Positions 1 through 7,767 of a DNA stretch of 34,458 bases are shown piece after piece. The number at the start of each line of letters is the position of its first letter. Position 1 is the first letter of the stretch. Under the pieces are notes generated by a model. It ran no database searches. It worked only from the letters and a program-made list of their open reading frames with translations, and was not told the DNA's origin. Source of the DNA: Actinomycetes bacterium (lineage in GTDB: Bacteria > Actinomycetota > Acidimicrobiia > IMCC26256 > JANYLB01); contig JANYLB010000018.1 in the NCBI GenBank assembly GCA_025363815.1, positions 1 to 34,458 on the forward strand, given 5' to 3'. The position numbers and the translations under genes were made by a program.

Positions 1-2034
1 GACCGCGAGCTCTCGTGGCTCGAGTTCAACGCACGCGTGCTGGCGCTCGCGGAGAACACCTCGCTCCCACTGCTCGAGCGGGCGAAGTTCCTCGCGATCT
101 TCAGCTCCAACCTCGACGAGTTCTTCCAGGTTCGAGTTTCCGGACTGAAGGATCAGCTCGCGGCCGGAATCCGCCCGACCTCGCCCGACGGCATGGACCA
201 GGTCGAACAGCTCCGGGCGATCCGCGCGCGCGTCGAGGAGCTCGTCACGCGGCAGGCCTCGGTGTTCACCAAGGAAGTCGCGCCCGCGCTGCAGGAAGCG
301 GGAGTGGAATTCGTCGACTGGATCGACCTCGACGAGGACGCCCGCGCGCAGCTCACGCTCGAGTTCGACGACCGCATCTTCCCCGTGCTCACCCCGCTCG
401 CGGTCGATCCCTCGCACCCGTTCCCGTACATCTCGAGCCTGTCGCTCAACCTGGCCGTCGTCGTGCGCGACCCCGACACCGAAGAAGAGCGCTTCGCTCG
501 GGTCAAGGTCCCTCCGTTGCTTCCCCGCTTCGTCGAGATGCCCGACCACGAGCGTTTCGTGCCGATAGAACAAGTAATCGCGGCCCGCCTGGAATCGCTC
601 TTCCCCGGGATGGTCGTGCTCGAGCACAACGTGTTCCGAGTGACCCGCGACGCCGACTTCGAGCTGTCCGATGAGTCAGAAGACCTCCTCGAGGCCATCG
701 CGATCGTGCTCCGACAACGCAGCAAGGCGGGCCATGTGGTCCGGCTCGAGATCGACGCCCGGATGACCGAAGACGTTCAGCAGCTGCTCTGCCGCGAACT
801 CGAGCTGTCGAATCACGACGTCTCCGTGATCGACGGCACCCTTGACCTGTCAGGGCTGTCGGATCTCTACGCGTTGGCGCGTCCCGACCTCAAGTATGCG
901 GCTTGGTCGCCCCAGACCCAGCCCGCGCTCTCACGCACCGAACCTCCGCCCGATCTGTTCAGGGTGCTCCAGGCCGGCGACGTGTTGGTGCACCACCCCT
1001 ACGACTCGTTCACGACATCGGTCGAGGCATTCGTCGACCAGGCCGCTCGCGATCCACACGTCCTCGCGATCAAGCAGACGATCTACCGCACCGCAGGCCA
1101 GGAGAGCTCGATCGTCCGCTCGCTGATCGCCGCCGCGGAAGCCGGCAAGCAGGTGGTCGCACTCGTAGAGCTCCAGGCCCGCTTCGACGAACAGGCCAAC
1201 ATCGACCGGGCCCGCACATTGGAAGAAGCGGGCGTACACGTCGTGTACGGGCTCGTCGGCCTCAAGACCCACGCCAAGATCATGCTCGTCGTCCGTCAAG
1301 AAGACGACGGGATCCGCCGGTACTGCCACATCGGCACCGGCAACTACAACGCGACCACGGCGAGCCTCTATGAAGACGTCGGGATTCTCTCGGCAGATCC
1401 TGAGCTCGGTGCCGATCTCACCGAGCTCTTCAATGCGCTCACCGGATACAGCCGCCAGGGCACCTACCGACGGTTGCTGGTCGCGCCTTTGACCCTGCGC
1501 GACGAGCTCTGCAAGCGGATCGCCCGCGAAGCGGCCAAGGGCGCGGCGGGTCGTATCACTCTGAAGATGAACAGCCTCGTCGACCCGACGATCATCGACG
1601 CGCTGTACGCCGCGTCGCGCCAGGGTTGTCGAATCGAGCTCCTCGTGCGGGGCATCTGCTGTTTGCGGCCGGGCGTCGCCGGCCTGTCCGATTCGATCAC
1701 GGTGCGATCGATCATCGGTCGATTCCTCGAGCACTCACGCATTTACCGCTTCGGAGCCGACCCGACCACCGCGGAGTACTTCATCGGGTCGGCCGACCTG
1801 ATGCCGCGGAATCTCGACCGCCGCGTGGAGGCGCTCACGCCGATCGCCGATCGGCTCAAGCCTCGGCTCGCCGAAGTCATCGACATCGAGCTCGTCGACG
1901 ACGTGCTCTCGTGGGAACTCGACGGGAGCGGGACCTGGACCAAGGTGGCGACAGTCGAGCGGATCAACACCCACGAACGTTTGGCAGCACTCGCGGTGCA
2001 GCGCTCCCATGAGGGCCGCGATGCAAGAGCGTGA
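1..2034 (+). CDS. ppk1: Polyphosphate kinase 1, 5' end missing
   Basis: Makes polyphosphate reversibly from the ATP gamma-phosphate. The frame is open from base 1, and its first residues (DRELSWLEFNARVL) are the conserved PPK1 amino end, so probably only a short stretch of residues lies outside the window. The 677 residues seen fit a family of about 690-720. The N-terminal helical domain includes SSNLDEFFQVRV. Two phospholipase-D-like catalytic domains follow. The histidine in KTHAKIML (window residue 424) matches the autophosphorylated histidine, and that in LEHSRIYRF (residue 578) matches the second active-site histidine. It is the first gene of a forward run and overlaps the CYTH-CHAD gene by 14 bp, implying translational coupling. 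In Mycobacterium ppk1 also sits beside mutT1. The family assignment is very secure. Confidence 0.97.
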   Translation, partial: DRELSWLEFNARVLALAENTSLPLLERAKFLAIFSSNLDEFFQVRVSGLKDQLAAGIRPTSPDGMDQVEQLRAIRARVEELVTRQASVFTKEVAPALQEAGVEFVDWIDLDEDARAQLTLEFDDRIFPVLTPLAVDPSHPFPYISSLSLNLAVVVRDPDTEEERFARVKVPPLLPRFVEMPDHERFVPIEQVIAARLESLFPGMVVLEHNVFRVTRDADFELSDESEDLLEAIAIVLRQRSKAGHVVRLEIDARMTEDVQQLLCRELELSNHDVSVIDGTLDLSGLSDLYALARPDLKYAAWSPQTQPALSRTEPPPDLFRVLQAGDVLVHHPYDSFTTSVEAFVDQAARDPHVLAIKQTIYRTAGQESSIVRSLIAAAEAGKQVVALVELQARFDEQANIDRARTLEEAGVHVVYGLVGLKTHAKIMLVVRQEDDGIRRYCHIGTGNYNATTASLYEDVGILSADPELGADLTELFNALTGYSRQGTYRRLLVAPLTLRDELCKRIAREAAKGAAGRITLKMNSLVDPTIIDALYAASRQGCRIELLVRGICCLRPGVAGLSDSITVRSIIGRFLEHSRIYRFGADPTTAEYFIGSADLMPRNLDRRVEALTPIADRLKPRLAEVIDIELVDDVLSWELDGSGTWTKVATVERINTHERLAALAVQRSHEGRDARA

Positions 2035-3508
2035 GACGAAGGTCTCACCGCCCCCAGGATTTCGCCTCCCCGATCTCGACGGTTGCGGTGGCCTCACCGC
2101 CACCGAGCGCGATCCGCTCCTGCTGCAGACCACCTACTACGACACCGACGACCTCCGTCTCTCACGCGCCGGCGGCTCGTTGCGATATCGCAACCACGAC
2201 GGCTGGACGGTCAAGCTGCCGGGCGTGGTCATCGACGGGATGCTCATTCGGGGCGAGCATCGCGTCGAGGGCCGCACCGGTGCACCGCCAGAGGCGGCCA
2301 TCGACCTTGTACGCGCCTACCTGAGAACCGCGCGGATCGGCGCAGTCGCCCGCTTGCGGACTCGTCGGTCCCGCATCGATCTCGTAGACGTCGACGGCAA
2401 ATCGCAGGCCGAGGTCGTCGACGACGAGGTCTCGGTTCTCGACGGCCGACGCGTCGCAACCCGCTTTCGGGAGCTCGAGATCGAGATCATCGAGGGCGCG
2501 CCGATGAGCCTCGCAACCGAGGTTGTGGCACGGCTCCGCGACGCAGGGGCGGGCGATCCTGATCCGACACCGAAGATCGTCCGGGCCCTCGGCCCGCGCG
2601 CGCTCGCGCCGCCGGACATCGTCTGTTCTGAGACGGTCACGGCCGACAGCCCGGCCGCTGACGCGGTACGCAACACGATCGCCGGTTCGGTGCGCCGTTT
2701 GATCGCGCACGATGCCGGTGTACGCCTCGGCGACGACCCCGAGTTCGTCCACCAAGCGCGGGTCGCGACCCGGCGACTGCGCTCCGACCTACGGACGTTC
2801 CGCTCGTTGCTCGATTCTGAGTGGGCCACAGGTCTACGCGACGAGTTGGCGTGGCTCGGGGCAGAGCTCGGCTCCGTACGCGACACCGAGGTGTTGCTCG
2901 AGCTGCTCCGAGCCAAGACCTTGAAGCTTCCTGAGCGCGATCGGGCTGCAGCCGGGAATCTCGTGGGACAGCTAGTGGATCGGTGGGAAGACCAGCGCAT
3001 CGAGTTGCTCTGCGCGATCCGCGGCGATCGCTATTGCCTGCTTCTCGACCGACTGGTCGATGCCGCGACCGGGAGCATCCCCTTCACCGATCTCGCGAGC
3101 AGGCGCGCGGGCGACGTGCTGCCGCCGTTGGTCAGCGGCCCGTGGACGCATCTGCGCAAAGCGGTCACGGCGCTTTCGCCCGAACCAGCCGACGAGGACC
3201 TCCATGACATCCGGATCCGCGCCAAGCGGTGCCGGTACGCGGCAGAAGCGGTCGTTCCAGTCGCAGGGAGACCAGCTCGTCGGTTCGCGCGCCGGATCGC
3301 GAGCCTCCAGGAGGTGCTGGGCGATCACCATGACGCGATCGTGGCGCAAGAGTGGCTACGCGATGCCGCCGCGGGAGCGATGCCGGCAGAAGCCTTCGCG
3401 GCCGGTGAGCTCGCCGGGCTCGAACGCGTCGACGAACAGTCTGCGCGCGCCGCGTGGCCCGACGCATGGGCGGGCGCCGGCGCGAAACGACTGCGCAGCT
3501 GGTGGTAG
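2021..3508 (+). CDS. CYTH-CHAD domain protein (probable triphosphatase / polyP-binding)
   Basis: Two-domain protein of 495 residues. Residues 1 to about 190 are a CYTH triphosphate-tunnel domain, with the diagnostic ExExK motif at E3, E5 and K7 and the basic/acidic strands RGEHRVEGR and RFRELEIEIIEG. Residues of about 210-490 are a CHAD helical domain rich in conserved His, Arg and Lys (HQARVATRRLRSDLRTF from residue 244, and IRIRAKRCRYAAEAV). CYTH enzymes hydrolyse inorganic triphosphate or related substrates, and CHAD domains bind polyphosphate. Next to ppk1 a role in polyphosphate or PPPi turnover is likely, though the exact substrate is inferred. I chose ATG 2021 because GAGGG at 2011-2015 is a well-spaced ribosome binding site and it puts ExExK at the extreme N-terminus. 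ATG 2009 is the alternative. It overlaps ppk1 by 14 bp. Confidence 0.92.
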   Translation: MQERETKVSPPPGFRLPDLDGCGGLTATERDPLLLQTTYYDTDDLRLSRAGGSLRYRNHDGWTVKLPGVVIDGMLIRGEHRVEGRTGAPPEAAIDLVRAYLRTARIGAVARLRTRRSRIDLVDVDGKSQAEVVDDEVSVLDGRRVATRFRELEIEIIEGAPMSLATEVVARLRDAGAGDPDPTPKIVRALGPRALAPPDIVCSETVTADSPAADAVRNTIAGSVRRLIAHDAGVRLGDDPEFVHQARVATRRLRSDLRTFRSLLDSEWATGLRDELAWLGAELGSVRDTEVLLELLRAKTLKLPERDRAAAGNLVGQLVDRWEDQRIELLCAIRGDRYCLLLDRLVDAATGSIPFTDLASRRAGDVLPPLVSGPWTHLRKAVTALSPEPADEDLHDIRIRAKRCRYAAEAVVPVAGRPARRFARRIASLQEVLGDHHDAIVAQEWLRDAAAGAMPAEAFAAGELAGLERVDEQSARAAWPDAWAGAGAKRLRSWW

Positions 3509-3531
3509 GCGATGATTCCCGGACCAAACGG

Positions 3532-3945
3532 GTGATCGTGAACGCTGCTGGAGGCGTCGTCATCCGGCGCGGCCACACTGAGATCGGTGAGAGCGGAGAA
3601 ACCGACGAGATGGTGCTTGTGCACCGCCCCCAGTACGACGACTGGTCGTTGCCGAAAGGCAAGCTCGAAGCAGGCGAGACGTTCGAAGCTGCGGCGCGCC
3701 GCGAAGTCGAAGAGGAGACGGGTCTACGCTGCGCGCTCGGTCGCGAACTTTCACCAGTCGAGTATCGGGACCGAAAGGGGAGGCCGAAGCTCGTGCGCTA
3801 CTGGCTGATGGTTGCGGCCGAACCGGCGCAACCGTTCACACCGAACCCCGAGGTCGACCGACTCCGCTGGTGTGCCCCCGCGGACGCGCTGCGACTGCTG
3901 TCATACGAGCACGACCGCGAGCTCATCCGCGGGTTGTACCCGTGA
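3532..3945 (+). CDS. Nudix hydrolase, MutT1-like N-terminal half
   Basis: Small Nudix pyrophosphatase (137 residues from this start). The core AAGGVVIR is followed by a complete Nudix box, GKLEAGETFEAAARREVEEE then TG, with the REVEEE metal-binding glutamates intact. In mycobacterial MutT1 this domain is fused to a histidine phosphatase and cleans up 8-oxo-dGTP and diadenosine polyphosphates. Here the phosphatase is a separate gene beginning 10 bp downstream. The start is uncertain: no clear ribosome binding site is visible, and in-frame GTG 3454, ATG 3466 and GTG 3502 would lengthen the protein and overlap the CHAD gene. I took GTG 3532 because family members usually begin just before AAGGVV. 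The substrate (oxidised nucleotide, Ap4A, or PRPP-like) cannot be read from the sequence. Confidence 0.88.
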   Translation: MIVNAAGGVVIRRGHTEIGESGETDEMVLVHRPQYDDWSLPKGKLEAGETFEAAARREVEEETGLRCALGRELSPVEYRDRKGRPKLVRYWLMVAAEPAQPFTPNPEVDRLRWCAPADALRLLSYEHDRELIRGLYP

Positions 3946-3955
3946 CCGGGCTTCG

Positions 3956-4417
3956 GTGACCGTCTGGTTGGTACGCCACGCCAAGGCAGGGAGCCGCCGC
4001 GCCTCGAGCAGTGACGACGCGCGTCGCCCCCTGTCGAAGCCCGGTCGGCTCCAAGCCGCTGGCCTCGTCGACCTGCTGGAGGCGGCCTCCTTCGATCACA
4101 TCTCGTCGAGCCCTTTCGAGCGGTGCAGGGAAACCGTCGATCCGCTGGGAACGAGCACGTCGATCAAGGTCTCGCTCGACGATCGGCTCGCGGAAGGCAC
4201 AGGTCCATACGGCGCGCTGAGCCTTGCCCGGGAAACCGCGGCAAATGGAGGCGTGCTCTGCACCCATGGTGATGTGATCGCCGACCTTCTTTCTCACCTG
4301 GAACGGTCGGGCATCGACCTCGGTGACGATCCCCGCTGCGAGAAGGGTTCTGTCTGGGCTCTGGAGCTCGACGGCGAGCGGGTCACCTCCGCGCGATATC
4401 TCCCGCCGCCGGTATGA
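3956..4417 (+). CDS. SixA-like histidine phosphatase
   Basis: Histidine phosphatase superfamily protein of 153 residues. VTVWLVRHAKAG at the N-terminus carries the catalytic RHxxxG-type motif, SSPFERCRET gives the conserved arginine segment, and CTHGDV supplies the second catalytic histidine. The short length matches SixA-type phosphatases, or the C-terminal half of MutT1. The start is GTG 3956, placed because the RHAK motif must lie within the first ten residues. It begins 10 bp after the Nudix stop and its own stop overlaps the next ATG (ATGA), so the cluster is translated as a unit. It probably acts with the Nudix enzyme on nucleotide products; a phosphohistidine phosphatase role is the alternative. 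Confidence 0.88.
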   Translation: MTVWLVRHAKAGSRRASSSDDARRPLSKPGRLQAAGLVDLLEAASFDHISSSPFERCRETVDPLGTSTSIKVSLDDRLAEGTGPYGALSLARETAANGGVLCTHGDVIADLLSHLERSGIDLGDDPRCEKGSVWALELDGERVTSARYLPPPV

Positions 4418-4986
4418 CCACCGGGTCACTCACCGTCGATGCCCTGTGTGCGTTGCTCCTCGACGGATCCCATCGGGACGACGAGGAGTGCCTGGACCTT
4501 CTCGCACACGCGTTGCAGTGCGCCGAATTGCTCGCGTTACGGGCACCCGATGACGTCGAGCTTCAGATCGCCGGTCTCGTACACGATGTCGGTACCGTGG
4601 TCGATCCCCACGCAATGGACACCCACGCCGGCCGAGGTGGCGCTCTAGTCGCACCGCTTCTCGGAGCGCGGGTAGGCCGTCTTGTTGGCCGTCATGCCGA
4701 CGCCAAGCGTTATCTCGTGGCCACCGATCCGGCCTACCGCTCGCGCCTGAGCAGCCGCAGCCTCGAGACGCTCGTCGCGCAAGGCGGCGTGATGGACCAC
4801 CGAGAGATCGCCGCGTTCGCCCTCATCGACGATCTCGACGCGGTGCTCGCCCTCCGTCACGCCGACGACGATGCCAAGGTTCCCGGCAAAGCTGTCGCCA
4901 ACCTCGACACCTGGCGTCCGTGCCTCGACCGAGTTGCCCGCGGGGCGAGAAAACGGCGCGCCACTCGATCTCAGGGCATCAGCTGA
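4414..4986 (+). CDS. PhnZ-like HD-domain diiron oxygenase (phosphonate C-P cleavage)
   Basis: HD-domain protein of 190 residues that I place in the phosphonate-associated HD group (TIGR03276 / PhnZ-like). PhnZ oxidatively cleaves (R)-1-hydroxy-2-aminoethylphosphonate to glycine and phosphate with a mixed-valent diiron centre. Residues lining up with PhnZ metal ligands are H32 (in AHALQCAE), H57-D58 (GLVHDVG), H71, H94 and an Asp in ADDDAKV (151-153). E25 matches the second-sphere Glu, and K98 lies four residues after H94 like the PhnZ phosphonate-binding lysine. The block AKRYLVATDPAY...QGG.M is diagnostic. Asp22 sits where PhnZ has its iron-capping tyrosine, so substrate or gating may differ. 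The ATG overlaps the SixA stop, and the 3' end overlaps the convergent PhnX-like gene by 8 bp. No PhnY-type hydroxylase is in view. Confidence 0.82.
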   Translation: MTTGSLTVDALCALLLDGSHRDDEECLDLLAHALQCAELLALRAPDDVELQIAGLVHDVGTVVDPHAMDTHAGRGGALVAPLLGARVGRLVGRHADAKRYLVATDPAYRSRLSSRSLETLVAQGGVMDHREIAAFALIDDLDAVLALRHADDDAKVPGKAVANLDTWRPCLDRVARGARKRRATRSQGIS

Positions 4987-5653
4987 CCGAAAGGATGCCG
5001 GGCAGCTCTTCGATGCTGGCCAGGATGTGGGTGGGCGCCGCCTCGGCCAGGCGGGTTCGATCGTGCGCACCGCTCAGCACGCCGGCGACGACCGCCGCCC
5101 CCGCGCGCTGACCCGAGATGATGTCACTCGTGGTGTCTCCGACGACGGCCACAGAGCGCACGCCGTCGATGTCGAGACGCATCAGCGCGGTGAGGATCAG
5201 GTCGGGGTAGGGACGGCCACGGATCCCTGCCTCCGGGCTCAGCGACAGGTCGATGAGATCGCGCCAGCCGAGCACGTCGATGATCTGTTCGCGCGTCGGG
5301 CGGGAGAAGCCCGTGGTCAAACAGATCCGCACGCCCATAGCCCGAAGGGCGCCGAGCGCGGTCTCCGTTCCGGGGAGCGCGCCTACCTCGCCCCGCGACA
5401 CGGCCGCGTCGAAGGCCTCCTCGAAGCGTCGGTTCGCCTCCTCCGCGCGCCGCACGTCGCCCTCGAAGACGGCGGTGAAGACCTCGATCTTCGACTGGCC
5501 CATCGTGGCGCGTACGTAGTCGAGGTGAGCCAACAGCTCGGGCCCTCCGGGATCGAACCCCATCCCTGTCAGAGCTTCCACGAACGCCGCCTCGACCACG
5601 CCACCGTCACTGACCGTGGTACCTGCCATGTCGAGCACCGCAAGAGTGATCAC
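4979..5653 (-). CDS. PhnX-like HAD hydrolase (phosphonatase-like, TIGR03351 type)
   Basis: HAD-superfamily hydrolase of 224 residues resembling phosphonoacetaldehyde hydrolase. Motif I is DMAGTT with nucleophile D8 and alanine at the usual acid position, as in phosphonatases. The small cap carries MGQSK with K55, placed like the Schiff-base lysine of PhnX. RGRPYPD replaces the common Lys by Arg, and VVGDTTSDI is the Mg-binding motif. These features define the PhnX-like clade that travels with TIGR03364 FAD oxidases, which is exactly its upstream neighbour here. The expected reaction is hydrolytic C-P cleavage of a phosphonoacetaldehyde-like aldehyde (unsubstituted or hydroxylated), releasing phosphate. 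It starts at GTG 5653, overlapping the oxidase stop by 4 bp (GTGA). It lacks the longer N-terminal region of some true PhnX proteins. The precise substrate is inferred. Confidence 0.86.
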   Translation of the reverse strand: MITLAVLDMAGTTVSDGGVVEAAFVEALTGMGFDPGGPELLAHLDYVRATMGQSKIEVFTAVFEGDVRRAEEANRRFEEAFDAAVSRGEVGALPGTETALGALRAMGVRICLTTGFSRPTREQIIDVLGWRDLIDLSLSPEAGIRGRPYPDLILTALMRLDIDGVRSVAVVGDTTSDIISGQRAGAAVVAGVLSGAHDRTRLAEAAPTHILASIEELPGILSVS

Positions 5654-6756
5654 GAGAGCTCCTCGAGCGTCGCTTCCGCGACCGCGGGCGACAACGTCAT
5701 TCCCCGGCCGCCCAGACCGGTGACGACGACGATTCGCGGATCGGGTCTCACGCGCACGCAGGTGCTGTCGTCGGTGGCCTGCGAGTACACGCCCGCCCAG
5801 CGGCGTTTCACCGGCGGAAGCGCGCTACCGAGCAGCGACTCGGCTCTAGCGAGCAGGTGGGCGAAGGGTACTTCGTCGAGCGCGAAGTCGTGCGGCTCGT
5901 CATAGTGGTGCGTGTCGCCGATGGTGAGCTCGCCGGAGGCTCGCTGCGCGACGAGCAGCTGCGCCCGGTACTCGGCGACTATCGCCACCGGTGGAGGAAG
6001 CGCCGCCGCCGACGGGAGCTGGAAGGCCGGGTAGTAGCGGAGCGAGTCGCCGTCGGCGACCGCGGTGGCAAGTCGTTCCGGGAACGCTTCGGTTTGCAGC
6101 ATCTGGAGACGACAGCGCCGGACCGGCGCATCCGCGAGAAACTCCGCCGCGACGCCGTGGTGCGTCGCTCCCGGGCACAGCACAACGAGATCACATTCGT
6201 GGATCGCGCCGGTGTGATCGTCGACCCGCCCCGGCTCGACCCGTTTCGCGACGCGGCCGGGAAGAAACTCATAGCCTCCGCCTGCTTCGAGGTGTGCTCG
6301 CAACGCCGGCAGAACCTGGCGGGGCTCGACGATGGCGTCCCGAGAACAGAACAGCGCGCCGAGGAAGTCGCCGCGCAGCGCGGAGTTGTGCCGACGGGTC
6401 GCGTCGGCATCGAGGAGCTGAACACCACGCCGTTCGGCGTCGGGCTGGCTCACCAGCTCCGCCATCACCGCCAGCTCGGCCGGGTGCTGCGCGACGGTCA
6501 GTGAACCATCGGGGCGGAAACCGATTCCGCTGATCGCCTCCCCGAGCTCTTCCCATAGCGCGCGTGCGCGCAGGGCGAGGTCGAGCTCGGGGCCGGGTGC
6601 GCGACCGCTAACCCAGACGAGACCGAAGTTCCGCACCGAGGCCCCCCGGGGTTCGGCCTCGGCCTCGAGCTGGCGCACGTCGTGACCAGCTCGACGGGCG
6701 GCCCACGCGTGCATGGTCCCGACGACCCCGCCCCCTACGACCACGACGCTGCTCAT
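5650..6756 (-). CDS. FAD-dependent amine oxidase, phosphonate-associated (TIGR03364 type)
   Basis: DAO/glycine-oxidase-fold flavoprotein of 368 residues. VVVVGGGVVGTMHAWAARRAG at residues 4-24 is the dinucleotide-binding Rossmann motif. The substrate domain contains ASVRNFGLVWVSGR near residue 40, and the C-terminal VVTGLGGRGMTLSPA closes the FAD site. The TIGR03364 family was defined by its pairing with PhnX-like hydrolases and is thought to deaminate an aminophosphonate (2-aminoethylphosphonate, N-methylated, or 1-hydroxylated) to the aldehyde used by the neighbour. It leads a two-gene reverse operon with 4-bp overlap. A GGGGAG ribosome binding site precedes the ATG. The divergent region to surE carries GTTCACC half-sites (6819-6845), so Pho control is plausible. 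No transporter gene accompanies it. Confidence 0.86.
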   Translation of the reverse strand: MSSVVVVGGGVVGTMHAWAARRAGHDVRQLEAEAEPRGASVRNFGLVWVSGRAPGPELDLALRARALWEELGEAISGIGFRPDGSLTVAQHPAELAVMAELVSQPDAERRGVQLLDADATRRHNSALRGDFLGALFCSRDAIVEPRQVLPALRAHLEAGGGYEFLPGRVAKRVEPGRVDDHTGAIHECDLVVLCPGATHHGVAAEFLADAPVRRCRLQMLQTEAFPERLATAVADGDSLRYYPAFQLPSAAALPPPVAIVAEYRAQLLVAQRASGELTIGDTHHYDEPHDFALDEVPFAHLLARAESLLGSALPPVKRRWAGVYSQATDDSTCVRVRPDPRIVVVTGLGGRGMTLSPAVAEATLEELS

Positions 6757-6818
6757 CTCGACTCGCTCCCCATAGTCAGTGAGGCTGACCCGTCAAGCGG
6801 GCCCACTGCAACCTGGTG

Positions 6819-6845
6819 TGGTGAACATCAATCTTTCGTTCACCA
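6819..6845. promoter_or_regulatory. Inverted repeat of PHO-box half-sites between phosphonate operon and surE
   Basis: TGGTGAAC at 6819-6826 and its exact reverse complement GTTCACCA at 6838-6845 are separated by 11 bp. GTTCACC is the seven-base PHO-box unit of actinobacterial PhoP/RegX3-type regulators, and a further GTTCCCC lies at 6850-6856. It stands 64 bp before the FAD oxidase start and 45 bp before surE. Classical PHO boxes are direct repeats every 11 bp, so the inverted layout is either two opposed half-sites or the operator of another regulator. Confidence 0.5.
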
Positions 6846-6875
6846 GCTCGTTCCCCAATCGGCGACAACGGTGGG

Positions 6876-6881
6876 TAGCGT
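6876..6881 (+). promoter_or_regulatory. -10-like box TAGCGT for leaderless surE
   Basis: TAGCGT ends 8 bp before the surE ATG at 6890, and no ribosome binding site is visible. This is the TANNNT-plus-start layout of leaderless actinobacterial genes and it helps choose this start over upstream in-frame codons. Confidence 0.5.
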
Positions 6882-6889
6882 CGGGGCTG

Positions 6890-7711
6890 ATGCGGATCTT
6901 GGTGACGAACGACGACGGGGTGGAATCACCGGGAATCATGGCTCTCGCCGTCATCCTCCACGAGGCTGGTCACGATGTGATCGTGGTCGCGCCAACGGGC
7001 GAGCGGAGCGGTAGCAGCGCGGCGATTGGGCCCTTGCACCGCAACACGTCGATCCCCGTCGTGGAGCACGCGTGGGAGACCGCAGCCGGCATTGCCGTCC
7101 TTGCGATCGACGCACCCCCGGCCACCGCCGTCTACGGGGCCTGCCTCGGCGGCTTCGGCCCGATTCCCGATCTGGTTGCCTCCGGAGTGAACCCGGGCGC
7201 GAACACCGGCCATCTCGTGCTGCACTCCGGCACCGTCGGCGCGGCGCTGACCGCAGCAGGGCTCGGCGTTCCCGGTCTCGCGGTGAGCGTGAAGTCGCCC
7301 GCGGGATGGGACTCGACCGAGGCCGACGAGTACGAGTGGGAGACCGCCGCCCGTTTCGCGCTCGCGGCGGTGCCATGGGTAACCGAGCGGTCCATCCCGC
7401 CACGGGTTCTCAATCTCAATGCTCCGAACCGACCGTTCCACGAGGTGCTCGGGGTCCGCGAAGCCCGGCTTGCCCCCTACGGAACCGTCTGGGCGGCCTC
7501 TGCCGACCACAACGACGGGGAGCTGCTCCTCGACTTCAGGGGCAACGACGTCGTCCCGGAACCCGATACGGATCTCGCGGTGCTCGCGGCCGGATACTGC
7601 TCGGTAACGCCCCTCCCCGTGCTCGAACAGGCCCCGTTCGACGGTGTAGCCGAGTCTCTGCTCGGTGAACTTCCGGTGGCCCGCTCAAGCAATCGCGAGA
7701 TCAAGCCGTAG
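6890..7711 (+). CDS. surE: 5'/3'-nucleotidase SurE
   Basis: SurE family metal-dependent nucleotidase of 273 residues, which dephosphorylates nucleoside monophosphates and, in some bacteria, exopolyphosphate. The N-terminus MRILVTNDDG carries the catalytic N7, D8 and D9. VVAPTGERSGSSAAI holds the conserved serine loop, VASGVNPGANTG the conserved Asn, and HSGTVGAAL the final core motif. The length fits the family (about 250-270). In-frame codons back to 6779 would add 37 residues with no family counterpart; MRILVTNDD is the standard start and has a TAGCGT box just upstream. It is divergent from the phosphonate oxidase and in a phosphate-scavenging context. A short GC hairpin follows. Confidence 0.95.
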   Translation: MRILVTNDDGVESPGIMALAVILHEAGHDVIVVAPTGERSGSSAAIGPLHRNTSIPVVEHAWETAAGIAVLAIDAPPATAVYGACLGGFGPIPDLVASGVNPGANTGHLVLHSGTVGAALTAAGLGVPGLAVSVKSPAGWDSTEADEYEWETAARFALAAVPWVTERSIPPRVLNLNAPNRPFHEVLGVREARLAPYGTVWAASADHNDGELLLDFRGNDVVPEPDTDLAVLAAGYCSVTPLPVLEQAPFDGVAESLLGELPVARSSNREIKP

Positions 7712-7724
7712 ATTCCCTGGGACC

Positions 7725-7742
7725 ACCGTCCGGTCGGACGGT
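7725..7742 (+). terminator. Short GC hairpin after surE
   Basis: ACCGTCC (7725-7731) pairs with GGACGGT (7736-7742) around a 4-nt loop, 14 bp after the surE stop. There is no T-run beyond CTCGTTCC, so it is at best a weak, U-poor terminator or a leader stem of the peroxiredoxin gene. Confidence 0.4.
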
Positions 7743-7767
7743 CTCGTTCCAGCTACAGGAGGAAAAT

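Noticed and set aside
4871..5905. 344-codon forward frame across the PhnX-like and oxidase genes
   Set aside because: It runs through two genes on the opposite strand that have catalytic motifs, and no domain is visible in it.
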